64,000 bases of DNA from Candidatus Tumulicola sp. (GCA_036490475.1 DASXDT010000006.1:248001-312000), one strand, 5' to 3'; numbered from the stretch's first letter, positions 9,321 to 18,831 are shown. Notes: a model not told the origin generated them from the sequence alone. Numbers and translations are program-made.

Positions 9321-10921
9321 TTATGCGTCTTCCGCGCATGACGTAATTGCCGGTGCGCTTCCGGTCAAGTCGAGAACGGCTAGCGGCAGATAGTGGTGGG
9401 TCACGCCCTCGGGAGCTTTGGCCACCGGATAGACCGTAACGGCGCCTAGAACATCGGTGTCGGTTTCCGTCGGCCAAATAACGTCGCCGGTTGCGACCCG
9501 CGCGGGGATTAACCAGTAATCGCCCGTTTGGTACGCAGCCTGGTCGCCGTTTGGAAAGCGCACTTGAACGCCATCTTCCAGGTCGAGCCATGTATCGCCG
9601 ACGATCTGTGCCGCGCCATTGACAAGTGTCAGACCGCCCGAAGCCGGATCACCGGCCTCTTGATTCCAAAGCCGAAGGAGCGGGTGCGCGGACGGATCCG
9701 TACCAGTCGTCGTTCCGCTGTTGCCGTTCAACGTGACCAACATGGCGGTTCGATCGATCGCCTGTACTTGCAACAACGGATACGCAGCATTAGCCAGCGC
9801 CGACGTATCGTCTTCGACTTCAACGTAATCACCGATGTGTAAACCGAAGCGATCGTCGCGACCCAGGCTTCCGAGTACGACCTGCGTCGTTCCGTCGGCC
9901 ACGTCGAGTTTGACGATCGGAAATACGACGGATCCGTTTTCGCGCGACCAGACGAACGTTGCCGGTTGCGCGGGATCGGCGGGCAGCGCGCGACCGTTGT
10001 GGATCTGGACTCGTATAGTTGGTTTTCCGGCCCACGATACTGCGAATCCGGTGCGATGGTGCAGGGGTCGGTCGACTCCACGCCCGGCAGCGCTCGTGCC
10101 TGCAACCAGCCACTCGCGTTTGGCTGCAAGGAAGTGGCAAGGGCTTGCACCGTCAAACACTTCGGCGGTGACGGCGCGGGAGCCGGCTTGCCTTTAATAG
10201 CACGGATTGGCGGAGGAGGCTGCATTTGCAGGGCGCGTACTTGCCACACAACTTGCGTGCGTGCAGCGGTGTCAGGACCGTTGAGCGCAACCTCGCGGAT
10301 CGAAGCGTCCTGCAGATACGTTATAATGCGTTCCCATACGTCGAGATAAATCTGGTAAAGATTTCCACTTGTAAGCGGCGAGCCGGTTAGACCGGGCTGG
10401 GAAACGTACGTTACCAAACGCTGCAAACGCAGACCGGTAGCATTCTGCAATGGGGTCACGTCTGCGTCCAGCGTTAGCGTGGACGAACCATAGGCCGTCG
10501 CCACGATTTTCCCATCGACTTCCACCGGCCCACCCGACGTATCGACCCCGGTCACCGAAACGTATTGTCCGACCCCGAAGGCGCGCTCGTCGACGGTCCA
10601 CGCAGCCACGGAAACGTTGTGCGGAGGGGTTACCGCCGTGACGGCAACTGGTGTAGACTCAGCTTCACAGAGGATGCCATCGACCCAACGATCGCCTGCG
10701 CCTATGATGAAGTCGTTCGTGAGATTGCCAAGCGGTGCTACGTTGAATCCGCCACCGCCGCCGTTTGGGAATACGGCCGCAGCCAGACGTCGAAGTATGT
10801 GCAGCTGGATATCGGCTTGCTCGTTCCAATCCGCATCCAGCTGCACGCGGCCTTGCTGCATGACCACGCGACTGAAATGCTTGATTGGGTCGAAGCTTTT
10901 GCGAGTGTTGTCGGCCCCCAC
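9321..10921 (-). pseudogene. DUF6519-like protein gene with a single-base frameshift
   Basis: Two overlapping frames together make one protein. The first (GTG start at 10921, SD GGAG) carries the family's N-terminal signature KHFSRVVMQQGRVQLDADWN and runs well to GPENQLY. The other frame then continues with RVQIHNGRALPADPAQPATF to the end at 9321. The break is at about 10012/10013, where one missing C (TACGAG instead of TACCGAG) would restore PENQLYRVQIH. Such proteins occur near phage-tail-like or surface genes, but nothing of the kind is adjacent here. The shift may be a real mutation or a sequencing error. Confidence 0.75.
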
Positions 10922-10932
10922 CTGATTGCTCC

Positions 10933-11035
10933 TTAGCTAGCGTAGATGATGCCGGTATCGGTTCCGGCCGGAGTGTACTCGTTGAGACGCTGCGCGAGTG
11001 CACCTAGGAGTGGAACCGGTTCCCGAAACGACCGA
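10933..11035 (-). pseudogene. Possible remnant of a gene 3' end
   Basis: An open stretch of about 33 codons without a usable start ends with EYTPAGTDTGIIYAS and a TAA at 10933-10935. That stop overlaps the ribosome-binding site of the DUF6519-like gene, an arrangement normal for an operon partner. It may be the surviving tail of a deleted upstream gene. There is no homologue in the window; weakly supported. Confidence 0.25.
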
Positions 11036-11092
11036 ACTTATACGGAGCGTTATGCACCCCGGCTGGGCTGCATTCGATGGACCTATCTTGTA

Positions 11093-12355
11093 CTATGGCG
11101 TGAGCTCGAAAATTGTTCCCTGGCCTTTCGTTCCTCCGGCGACGGTCGTGCCCACAAATTTTCCATTTGCTTCTTGCGTGAGGCCATAGTACGGATACTG
11201 TCCGTCGCTGGCTCCGCCGAAGCTATGCAGTACTTTCTCTTTGCCGGTTTTTGCGTTGACGCTGAAGATCGTACCGCAGTCGCACGAACCGCCTCCGCCG
11301 GATGTCGTGCCGTACAGTTGCGTGGTCGATCCAAAGATCAACGTGCTCGTACTCAAGCTGCCGTCGTTGCCACCCTTGAAATTATACAGAACCCGTTCGG
11401 AGTATTTGCTGCCCTTGCGAGCGAGTTCGAACACGGCGCCTAGACCGTTAGCGCCACCATAATAGGTGGTTCCATACAGATTGCCGGCCGCATCCGCGAC
11501 GAGCCCGCCGTATGGGGAACCGGCGTCGGGCGTCCCTTTGAACGTGTAGAGCGTCGTTAGCTTTCCCTTACCGTTCGCGCCGGTCGACACTCGATAGACC
11601 GTTCCGTTACCTGATTCGCCGCCGGTTTCGGTTACGCCGAAGAGATTTCCAGACGAATCGCGCAGCAACGCGCCAAGGCTGCCGGTTCCGCCATCGCGCT
11701 TTCCGGTAAATGCGTGTAGCACGTTCACTTTGCTTTTGCCGTTCTGCAACTCGTAAACCGTGCCGACGCCTGCCGTTCCACCGTCGGGCGCCGTGCTGTA
11801 GATATTTCCCGACTGGTCGATCGTTAGCGGAGTGCCGGGTCCGAAGCCGTCCTTTAAGCCGGTGAACCCATACAAGACGCGCTCGACACCCGATGCATAT
11901 TGGAAAACGACGCCGCAACCATCGCCGGTGCAGTATCCTGTACCGCCCGCAACGGTCGTTCCGTCGAGATTTCCCTTTGCGTCAATGGTGACGCCCCCGT
12001 GCGGGTTCTTACCGTCTCCGTAACACGTAAAGCTGTACAGCGCCGATTCTGTCCACGGCGGATTGGCCTGTGGCTGCGCTTCAAAGATCGTTCCGCACTG
12101 ATACGGCCCGCCGATCACCGTCGTGCCATACACGTTTCCGCTCTTGTCGAGAGCGAGCTGCGTCGCGGCATTGCCGCCGTCGTTCCCGCCCGTGAAATTG
12201 TAGACGACTTGCTCGTTACTGGAATTTCTTTGCGCGTGCGCGCTGGTTGCATTGGTGGCCGAAGGAACTAAGGCGGAGTTCTGGCCTCCGCAGCCGGCTA
12301 TCAAGAACGCAGCGATACCAATAGTCGATAGCTTATATAAGCGAGAAACGGTCAT
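11093..12355 (-). CDS. GloVer tandem-repeat lipoprotein
   Basis: 420 residues from the ATG at 12355, chosen because GAGGAG lies seven bases upstream and because it places the signal peptide (lipobox LIAGC) at the very N-terminus; a longer frame to 12406 lacks these. Six or more repeats follow with YGTTxxGG and CGTIF/GTVF signatures and the connecting YNFTGG or LYSF strands. Probably a surface-exposed beta-propeller; function unknown. Paralogue of 4098-5495 and 36209-37438. Confidence 0.88.
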   Translation of the reverse strand: MTVSRLYKLSTIGIAAFLIAGCGGQNSALVPSATNATSAHAQRNSSNEQVVYNFTGGNDGGNAATQLALDKSGNVYGTTVIGGPYQCGTIFEAQPQANPPWTESALYSFTCYGDGKNPHGGVTIDAKGNLDGTTVAGGTGYCTGDGCGVVFQYASGVERVLYGFTGLKDGFGPGTPLTIDQSGNIYSTAPDGGTAGVGTVYELQNGKSKVNVLHAFTGKRDGGTGSLGALLRDSSGNLFGVTETGGESGNGTVYRVSTGANGKGKLTTLYTFKGTPDAGSPYGGLVADAAGNLYGTTYYGGANGLGAVFELARKGSKYSERVLYNFKGGNDGSLSTSTLIFGSTTQLYGTTSGGGGSCDCGTIFSVNAKTGKEKVLHSFGGASDGQYPYYGLTQEANGKFVGTTVAGGTKGQGTIFELTP

Positions 12356-12422
12356 GACGTGCTCCTCATCATCTCCGCGGTGCAACAGATTTGGTTCTTT
12401 CAACATCGGCGCAAACCCACAT

Positions 12423-13295
12423 TCATTTTGGGATCGCCGACGGCCCGGGAACGAAATACGCCTGATAATGCGCGTAGTCGAACGTTATACTAAAAAATGA
12501 GAGAAGGTTTCGCCCAAGAATGCCGTCTTGCGAAGTTCGAGGTGGATTTGCGATCGCCACTTGGCAATGCGTGATCGTCACATTACCCAACGTTATGGGC
12601 GGACTGTCAAATATCGGTTCCAAACGGTCGCCATCGACGCCCGAGGTAGTGGCATTTCCGTGAAAAAAGCCCAGTCGGAGCGTTTTAGCAAACGTACCCT
12701 CCAACTCGTTTTGATCGGATCCGGTGTCGAGAAGAAACCGTCCTGGCTGCGACCCGATCGTCGCCGTTACAACAGGTGTGTTCGCCGAAAGATCGAGGGG
12801 CATCGGCACGATGCCCGGCGGTGGCACGTACGTTCTGGGCGGATAGAACGTTACAACTTGGTGCGGATAATCGATCGTGATGACGTTGGCATGAAAAAAA
12901 GCACCGCCTATTAGGCCGGATACGTGGTAACCGCGGGTTTCGAATCCGTAACGCGGAAGGACGAGAAATCGCGCGGTGGGAGCACGCACCGCACCGATAC
13001 TGACCGGAAGCGGTTGCGAATAGTGCGTAACCGGGTTCACCTTGGCGCCGATACTTGCGGCACTTTGGGCACCGAGGACGAGCGATGACGTTCCGGTGTC
13101 GAGATGCAGCCAAACTGGATGACCGTTAATCTCCGCCTTGAGAAGCACTCGCCCTACAAAAACGGCGGGGAGGACAACCGGCGTCGCACTGGTCGATGAA
13201 AAGAGCGGAACCTCACGCGGCAGTGGCGTCGGTGCCGCGCCATCGCCCACCGACGCCAACAGAACAGCAGCCAGCAAAAACGGAGCCGCTATCAT
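12423..13295 (-). CDS. Exported retropepsin-like aspartyl protease
   Basis: 290 residues from the ATG at 13295. This start gives a hydrophobic signal (MIAAPFLLAAVLLASVGDG); the frame continues further upstream but adds only charged residues. Two aspartyl-protease motifs are present, LHLDTGTSSLVLG and FLLDTGSDQNELEGTF, so both lobes are in one chain, plus LGRNLLSFFSITFDY near the end. The protein probably acts in the periplasm. It is the last of three minus-strand genes (15347 to 12423) with short gaps. Confidence 0.8.
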   Translation of the reverse strand: MIAAPFLLAAVLLASVGDGAAPTPLPREVPLFSSTSATPVVLPAVFVGRVLLKAEINGHPVWLHLDTGTSSLVLGAQSAASIGAKVNPVTHYSQPLPVSIGAVRAPTARFLVLPRYGFETRGYHVSGLIGGAFFHANVITIDYPHQVVTFYPPRTYVPPPGIVPMPLDLSANTPVVTATIGSQPGRFLLDTGSDQNELEGTFAKTLRLGFFHGNATTSGVDGDRLEPIFDSPPITLGNVTITHCQVAIANPPRTSQDGILGRNLLSFFSITFDYAHYQAYFVPGPSAIPK

Positions 13296-13320
13296 ACTCG
13301 AAACCCAGACCCTTGCCGGT

Positions 13321-14274
13321 CTACAATCCCTCGGGAGAAACGGCCACGCCATCGATCGACGTCGCACCGTTATTCAATGTGGTGATGTATTTACCCGATG
13401 GATAGTCGTACACTAGCACTCCGTCGACTTCGTCGTCTTGAATATAGAGATGTTTAAACGACGAATCGAATGCGATATTGACCGGATCTTGTAGTCCTTG
13501 TGTGATGGTTTGCGACGGCGAAGTGCTGCCTGGCGGAAAGACGTACACTGCCGCGGCATTCTGGTCTGCAACGAGTAGATTGCCGCTGCCGTCGGTCGCA
13601 TCACCGGCTGCCCAGCCGATTGAAAGATTGAGATTCTTACCGGTTTTCGAGCCAGGCGCATACTCGTTCACCGCACCTGGTCCTGCCCCGTGCGCTCCAG
13701 TGTTGTACGAAACATACACGTTGCCGTGCGAGTCGAGCGCTACGCCATGCGCCGGATATCCAATCGGAATAGTCAACTTCGAGCGCGTGCTGCCTTTTGG
13801 AAATTCGACCACTTTCTCGCCAATGAAATCTACGATATATACGAGTCCCTTCGAATCGACTACGACGTTCAATGGATACGCGAAGCCGGTATACCGAAGC
13901 TTCCACGTCGTACTTCCCGGCGGATACATCGTGACGGTAAAGTTAGAATCGTTCGCGACATACAAATTGCCGTACTTGTCGACAAAGCTCCCGGACGGAC
14001 CGGAAATACCGTCGGTTATTTGCCCGATCGGTGCCGGATTCGCGCCCGCACCGAGTTTCTTCGTATACAGGTAAACGATGTTACTCGTCGAGCTCGAGAG
14101 ATATAGTACGCCTTTGGACATCGAGTTTGGAGCGATCCAACCCATCGGGCGATGCGACGAACTGGCAGCGGCACTACTTGGCACGCCGGCAACCGGCGAC
14201 GAAGGCCCACTACACGCCGAGCCGAGCACGAGCAGCGCTATTGGAAGCGCGCCAAGTTTGTTTGCAAAGGTCAC
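13321..14274 (-). CDS. NHL/YncE-like beta-propeller lipoprotein
   Basis: 317 residues. The start is set at GTG 14274 because AAAGGAG lies nine bases upstream; the longer frame to 14295 would bury that site. Signal with lipobox LGSAC. The mature part has repeated strands with xxYVxNDxNxTVTxYPPGS, PxGVALDSHGNVYVSY and GNLLVADQNAAAVYVF units, a six-bladed NHL-like propeller. Its neighbour at 14289-15347 is a paralogue, and the two are probably cotranscribed. Function unknown. Confidence 0.82.
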   Translation of the reverse strand: MTFANKLGALPIALLVLGSACSGPSSPVAGVPSSAAASSSHRPMGWIAPNSMSKGVLYLSSSTSNIVYLYTKKLGAGANPAPIGQITDGISGPSGSFVDKYGNLYVANDSNFTVTMYPPGSTTWKLRYTGFAYPLNVVVDSKGLVYIVDFIGEKVVEFPKGSTRSKLTIPIGYPAHGVALDSHGNVYVSYNTGAHGAGPGAVNEYAPGSKTGKNLNLSIGWAAGDATDGSGNLLVADQNAAAVYVFPPGSTSPSQTITQGLQDPVNIAFDSSFKHLYIQDDEVDGVLVYDYPSGKYITTLNNGATSIDGVAVSPEGL

Positions 14275-14288
14275 GAACGATTTCTCCT

Positions 14289-15347
14289 TTACCACGGATG
14301 CTGCGACAGCGGCGCCGCCGGATAGAGCGCAACGCCTTCGGGGCCGTCGACGCCATCGGTGATGGTGTCGACGAGTTTTCCGCTCGGATAGCTGAAGACG
14401 TCGACCGCGTTATCGACCGAATCGCCGACGAAGATTCGCGATTCCGAATGATTGAGTCGCACGGAAATCGGGTTGTACATCGACTGCGCAAACGTCTTGG
14501 ACGGCGACGCCGAACCCGGCGGGAAAACGAGTACCCCGGGCAATCGCTGATCGGCCGTAACGATATCGCCGGATTTATCGAGGACGATACCACCCGGCGC
14601 TCCCGTATCTATGCCGAGATCGGTCCCCGGCGATTTTCCCGCTAGATATTCTAAAACGATCCCGTTCGAAAAGCTAGATGTATACGTCGTCACGTACGTG
14701 TTGCTCTTCGCGTCGACCGCAACGTCGATCGGGTACGGAATGCCGGTAAGCGTCGAACTTTGCGAGTTCGTGCCCTGAGGAAAGATCGCCACCGAACCAC
14801 CCCCAAGATTCGTCACATACACATTTTGCTTATCATCGACGGCGACGGCGCCGGGCGATGAGAGCCCTTGGGAATACGTAAAGCTCACGCTCGTACTGCC
14901 CGCCGCATATTCCGTGACCGTATTGCTGGGAGTGTTCGTAACGTACAGATTGCCTTTAGCATCGGTCGCGGCGCCTTCCGGGCCTCGAACGCCGGCGGTA
15001 ATCTCGCCGATCGGCGCTTGGTTTTGGCGCTTGCCGGTGACGCAGTAGATGCTCACATAGTCGAGCCAGTAACTCGAAACAAACAACTTCTGCTTGCACG
15101 TTTTCGCTGCCGGCGAGAGCCAGCCCGGACCCCGAGCGAGCGGATGTGTCGGCGGCCGCGTCTGCGCGAGTAGTTGCGGCGGCTCGAGCGAGACCGGAGC
15201 GGAGCCGTGGGCTCCCGGGGATAAACCGGCGTTCGCCGCGCCCGGCAACGCACTGGTTGCGGTGGTTTGTGCGGAGCACGCGGCGAGGAGCGTCAGCGTA
15301 CACGCCAGTGCCCCACCGGCCGCGAAGATAGCAATCCGATTCGTCAT
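14289..15347 (-). CDS. NHL/YncE-like beta-propeller lipoprotein
   Basis: 352 residues with a lipoprotein signal (lipobox LAAC) and a low-complexity region, then propeller blades such as GPEGAATDAKGNLYVTNTPS, SPGAVAVDDKQNVYVTN and GGIVLDKSGDIVTADQ, and an ending DGVDGPEGVALYPA that the other family members also show. It shares the phrase 'GWLSPxAK' before the propeller with the copies at 28523-29536 and 33375-34373. First gene of the 15347-12423 operon. Role unknown; presumably a surface-anchored binding protein. Confidence 0.82.
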   Translation of the reverse strand: MTNRIAIFAAGGALACTLTLLAACSAQTTATSALPGAANAGLSPGAHGSAPVSLEPPQLLAQTRPPTHPLARGPGWLSPAAKTCKQKLFVSSYWLDYVSIYCVTGKRQNQAPIGEITAGVRGPEGAATDAKGNLYVTNTPSNTVTEYAAGSTSVSFTYSQGLSSPGAVAVDDKQNVYVTNLGGGSVAIFPQGTNSQSSTLTGIPYPIDVAVDAKSNTYVTTYTSSFSNGIVLEYLAGKSPGTDLGIDTGAPGGIVLDKSGDIVTADQRLPGVLVFPPGSASPSKTFAQSMYNPISVRLNHSESRIFVGDSVDNAVDVFSYPSGKLVDTITDGVDGPEGVALYPAAPLSQHPW

Positions 15348-15374
15348 GCAAGAACATTCGGAAAGTAGCCGGCG

Positions 15375-15938
15375 TCAACCCCCACTAGCTAGCGACCCGT
15401 CACTGAGCCGACGCTCGAACTCGGCAAACTTCTCTAGACTTTGCTCGCGCGCGGACCATGATCTGAGTAATTCTATGTCGACATCTGCTATCTTCGCTGC
15501 AGCAACTCCCACAGCGGCCCCAAGTGCCGTGTAATCTCCCCAATGATAAAAGTGAGCTAGCCGATCGCGTACGCAGTCTGTTACATGTAGGATTCGCAGA
15601 GTTAGATCACCACGTGTCAGAGTTGCAGTCTCATGCACATAATCGCCGCCTATTGCGAGCGGGCCTCGAGGAAAGTCCAACGAGAAATTGGTTTCCGGAT
15701 GCACAAACATCCGCGATTTGCCGTCGCGTTCGAATCCGATCGAAGCGAGGGCTTCGACGATATCGGCAAGCGGTTCATCATTGGTAAGTACGAAATCGGC
15801 GTCTTCTGACGAATAGACATGTGCTGCGTACACCGTCGCCGCGCTGCCACCGGTGAGGACCGCGTTGATCCCATGCATTTCGAGAGCCTGAGAAACCGCG
15901 AAGCAAACCTCTGTCAGCGTACTTCGATTCGAGATCAA
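15375..15938 (-). CDS. Nucleotidyltransferase-fold protein, possible toxin
   Basis: 187 residues with the minimal nucleotidyltransferase signature: GGSAATVY (residues 30-37) followed by a D-x-D pair in SSEDADFVL (Asp46, Asp48) and a third acidic strand (FSLDFPRG). The family includes AbiEii-type and related toxins that modify tRNA or proteins, as well as kanamycin-type transferases. The start overlaps the stop of the upstream HTH gene by 4 bp, an arrangement typical of an antitoxin-toxin pair (inference). No other partner is present. Confidence 0.72.
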   Translation of the reverse strand: MISNRSTLTEVCFAVSQALEMHGINAVLTGGSAATVYAAHVYSSEDADFVLTNDEPLADIVEALASIGFERDGKSRMFVHPETNFSLDFPRGPLAIGGDYVHETATLTRGDLTLRILHVTDCVRDRLAHFYHWGDYTALGAAVGVAAAKIADVDIELLRSWSAREQSLEKFAEFERRLSDGSLASGG

Positions 15939-16303
15939 AGCGGTTTTCCTCGGCGGCGCGGTCGCGTCCGCCGCGACTCTTTGACAATCTGGTATTTTGG
16001 ATATCCCTCGGCGACGCGCAAAAGAAAGGCCCTCAGTTCCCGAAAGGCGGGATAGTTGGGATTGAGAGCCACGCGTCTAACTGCGATCTGCCGTGTGGCA
16101 ATCAGACCTTCTTCTTCCAGCTTGTCTAGCGTGCGCTGGATGGACGAAATGGTCGTATCAAGATAGCGACTGATTTCCGCCGGATAGGTTTCGCCGAGAA
16201 CGGCGACCAGCATGAGCAGCGCTGTCCGCATACGCGACCCGAACAACGCTGGCGCGGGCAGTTCCCACCTCGGCTCCCCGGAGAACGCTGTGACGTTTGC
16301 CAT
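15935..16303 (-). CDS. Winged-helix regulator, probable antitoxin of the nucleotidyltransferase pair
   Basis: 122 residues from the ATG at 16303; the frame runs to 16366 but that part is the operator region. The core is a winged helix (ALLMLVAVLGETYPAEISRY then TISSIQRTLDKLEEEGLIA), ArsR-like, with a basic C-terminal tail. It is translationally coupled to 15375-15938. The inverted repeats immediately upstream of the ATG suggest that it represses its own operon. Confidence 0.72.
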   Translation of the reverse strand: MANVTAFSGEPRWELPAPALFGSRMRTALLMLVAVLGETYPAEISRYLDTTISSIQRTLDKLEEEGLIATRQIAVRRVALNPNYPAFRELRAFLLRVAEGYPKYQIVKESRRTRPRRRGKPL

Positions 16304-16305
16304 GT

Positions 16306-16347
16306 AGTATACCTTCCGGTATACTATACTATACTTTTCAGTATACT
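16306..16347 (-). promoter_or_regulatory. Operator region of the HTH/nucleotidyltransferase operon
   Basis: A perfect inverted repeat AGTATACC / GGTATACT (16306-16313, 16318-16325, spacer TTCC) sits directly before the start codon. It is followed by two further TATACT steps and another AGTATACT (16340-16347). This AT-rich block is unlike its surroundings and is the likely promoter and autoregulatory site. Confidence 0.55.
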
Positions 16348-16412
16348 TCAACTGTCCCCGATACACCGGAATCCAGCACGTTTCTCGAAAAAGTACGCCC
16401 TTGCGGAGCGCC

Positions 16413-16970
16413 CTACGTAGCCCGCAGTCTTGCTAGAGCTTCGGCGGTCGTAGTCACTTCAGCGATGCGGGGGTAGACGGCGCTCATCGCGTGCTTATGA
16501 TTGTCGGCGCTCATGTCCGACATTGCATCCTCGACGACGACGACGTTGAAACCCAGGTCGTAGGCTTGGCGCGCAGTAGCTTCGACACCAACCGTCGTTG
16601 CGACGCCGGTCAGAAAAATCTGCGTTACACCGGCTCGGCGTAGGATCCGTTCGAGCGCGGTTCCGTAAAAGGCGCCGATTTGCAATTTGGTAACGATGTA
16701 ATCGCTCGGCTGGCGGTCTAACTCCGGCACGAGTTCCGCCCAGCCGGCGGGCGGGTTGAAACTGATCGTCGAGTCGACGCGCCCGGGCGCGCGGCCCTCG
16801 ACGTTGACGAGAATAACCGGCAAATTGCGCTTGCGGAATTCGCGTGCGAGTTCGGCGGTACGCTCGACGACATCGGCGGTCGCGTGCGGTCCGCACGGCA
16901 TGCCGACGATGCCTTTTTGAAGGTCGATCACGACGAGTGCGGCGGCCTGGTCGAGTTGCGTGAGCGGCAT
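16413..16970 (-). CDS. Isochorismatase-like hydrolase family protein lacking the catalytic Cys
   Basis: 185 residues with the cysteine-hydrolase fold: ALVVIDLQKG (Asp16), VTKLQIGAFYGT (Lys95) and the nucleophile loop, which reads VATTVGVEATARQAYDLG. The usual Cys of this loop is Gly128. A subset of annotated family members carries the same replacement, so it may be a binding protein or a different enzyme rather than a dead gene. It is the last gene of the marR-MFS operon, 12 bp after the transporter stop. Confidence 0.82.
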   Translation of the reverse strand: MPLTQLDQAAALVVIDLQKGIVGMPCGPHATADVVERTAELAREFRKRNLPVILVNVEGRAPGRVDSTISFNPPAGWAELVPELDRQPSDYIVTKLQIGAFYGTALERILRRAGVTQIFLTGVATTVGVEATARQAYDLGFNVVVVEDAMSDMSADNHKHAMSAVYPRIAEVTTTAEALARLRAT

Positions 16971-16982
16971 ACAATGGTTCCT

Positions 16983-18371
16983 TTATACGCGACCGCGCGG
17001 TAGCGTGCGATCGAAGATGGTGAGGATAAAAAGCACTGCGGCGGTCGCGGCCATAAGTATCGAAAGGGTGAGAAAACGACCGTTAGTCGCGCTCTGACCG
17101 TAGACGACGGCCAGAATGCTGGCGGCGACGATCGCGCCGAAGTACGACGCAGTACGTTGAAGGCCCGATGCCGCGCCGATTTCCTTCGCTTGCGCTTGAA
17201 TATAGACGGCGGCTTGCGTGCTTACGAAGAACATGCCTTGCGGAAAACCCAACAGCACAGCGGCTGCGACGATGAGCCAAACAGGCGCACCGAACGTGAC
17301 CGCACCGAGCGCGGCGCAGCCGAGCACCATCACGCCGATGCTGACGACGAACGGCATGCGAATGCCTTTCGTGCGTCCGCCGACGAACGATGAGATACCG
17401 GCGGCGACGGACATCGGGAGCATGATCGCGCCGGCTTGCGTACTCGAGAAGCCCGCGCCGCTTTCGAGCCATTGAGAAAATCCATACAGCATAGCATAGA
17501 CGATCGTCGAGAGGACGCATGCGCGCAGGTAGGTGATGACCAGCGGTGTGTTGCGCGCGAGCATATGCACGTCGAAGAACGGCGCTGTATGAGCGCGCGA
17601 GTGTGCAACGAGTGCACCGCCGAGTACGATGGTGATCGCGAGCACCCACCACATTGGGTGTGTGAGACGCATCAGGAAACTCATCAAGCCGAACAGCGTC
17701 GCGCCGAAGAGCGCCAAGCCGAGAACGTCCAGTCCTTTGAGAAGTTTGGCGATCGTGAGTTGTTGCGGGGCATCTCTTGGCGTCCAGATGAAGACGAGGA
17801 TTGCGGTGAGGAGCGCCAGCGGCAAGTTAACGGTGAAGATCGAGTGCCATCCAAACGCACCGGTGAGGATGCCACCGAGCAGCGGTCCGATCGCCATTGT
17901 GGAGATAGCTGCCAGCGAAAGAAAGCTCATCGCTGCGCGCGGCGGCGGAACGTTGAGATGATCGGCGCGGATGCGGAAAATTCGCATAGCGGCTGGATAT
18001 GCCCCCGACGTGCCGATGCCCAGCAGCACGCGCGCGACGATGAGCAGGTTCAGCGATGTTGAGAACCAGCCAACGACGCCCGAAAGCGCGACGAGTGTCA
18101 GCGCGCACAGTAAAACGCGGCGCGGGCCGAAGAGGTCGGCCAGGCGACCCATCGTCGGTTGAGCGATCGCGCTTGCAAGGTAGAGAGCGGCGATAAGCCA
18201 TCCGGCTTCGGCGGCGCTAACGTTGAGACCGTGTGAAATCGGAACGAGCGCCGTCGCGATCATGGTTGAGTTAATCGGATTCAAACACGAGCCGAGCGCG
18301 AGCGGCGCAACGAAGGTAAAGCCGAAGGCTTGTTGCTTCGACTTTACCACGGGGGCTGCAGTAGCGCTCAA
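16983..18371 (-). CDS. MFS drug/solute exporter (DHA2-like)
   Basis: 462 residues, nearly all hydrophobic, with 12-14 predicted helices. The MFS loop 2-3 motif is clear (GRLADLFGPRRVLL, about residues 75-88), as is the antiporter-type segment in helix 5 (AIGPLLGGILTGAFGWHSIF). This makes it a proton-coupled exporter of the DHA2/EmrB type, or a short relative. It overlaps the MarR regulator by 4 bp (ATGA), which is usual for a drug-responsive efflux operon. Confidence 0.87.
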   Translation of the reverse strand: MSATAAPVVKSKQQAFGFTFVAPLALGSCLNPINSTMIATALVPISHGLNVSAAEAGWLIAALYLASAIAQPTMGRLADLFGPRRVLLCALTLVALSGVVGWFSTSLNLLIVARVLLGIGTSGAYPAAMRIFRIRADHLNVPPPRAAMSFLSLAAISTMAIGPLLGGILTGAFGWHSIFTVNLPLALLTAILVFIWTPRDAPQQLTIAKLLKGLDVLGLALFGATLFGLMSFLMRLTHPMWWVLAITIVLGGALVAHSRAHTAPFFDVHMLARNTPLVITYLRACVLSTIVYAMLYGFSQWLESGAGFSSTQAGAIMLPMSVAAGISSFVGGRTKGIRMPFVVSIGVMVLGCAALGAVTFGAPVWLIVAAAVLLGFPQGMFFVSTQAAVYIQAQAKEIGAASGLQRTASYFGAIVAASILAVVYGQSATNGRFLTLSILMAATAAVLFILTIFDRTLPRGRV

Positions 18372-18817
18372 GAATTCGCCAGTTTGCGCATCGGTTCGGC
18401 GGCGGAGAGGAGAGTGCGAAGTTCATTCTGCGTCAGTTGCGCGAGAGCTCCGGAGAGCCACGTACGTTTGAGACGCGAGCGCGTCTTGCGGATGGCGATG
18501 CCAGCTGTGGTGAGGGCGAATAAGATTTGACGGCCATCGGTTGGGTGCGAGCGCCTCCCGACCAGGCCTTGTTCCTCGAGCACTGCGAGGGTCGCACTCA
18601 TCGATTGCGGCTTCACAGATTCTGTCCGCGCGAGATCGGCAGTCGTACTTGGACCGCGCTTTTCGAGCTGGCTGAGGACGACCGATTGCGACCAGGTTAG
18701 ATTGTCGCCGCCGGCTTCAGCGCGGAGGCGCCGCACAAGCTGCGCGGTCGCTTGCAACAGGTTCTCGACGGACGCCTCGACGGGAGCTTCTACGATCTTA
18801 GCCATGGATTCCAGCAT
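18368..18817 (-). CDS. MarR family transcriptional regulator
   Basis: 149 residues with the MarR winged helix: LSQLEKRGPSTTADLARTES, VKPQSMSATLAVLEEQGLVG and the wing RRSHPTDGRQILFALT. It heads the operon with the MFS exporter and the isochorismatase-like gene and probably represses it until an effector binds. A perfect 16-bp palindrome lies 15 bp upstream of the start. An alternative ATG at 18805 would shorten it by four residues. Confidence 0.9.
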   Translation of the reverse strand: MLESMAKIVEAPVEASVENLLQATAQLVRRLRAEAGGDNLTWSQSVVLSQLEKRGPSTTADLARTESVKPQSMSATLAVLEEQGLVGRRSHPTDGRQILFALTTAGIAIRKTRSRLKRTWLSGALAQLTQNELRTLLSAAEPMRKLANS

Positions 18818-18831
18818 ATCAGATTAGCAGG

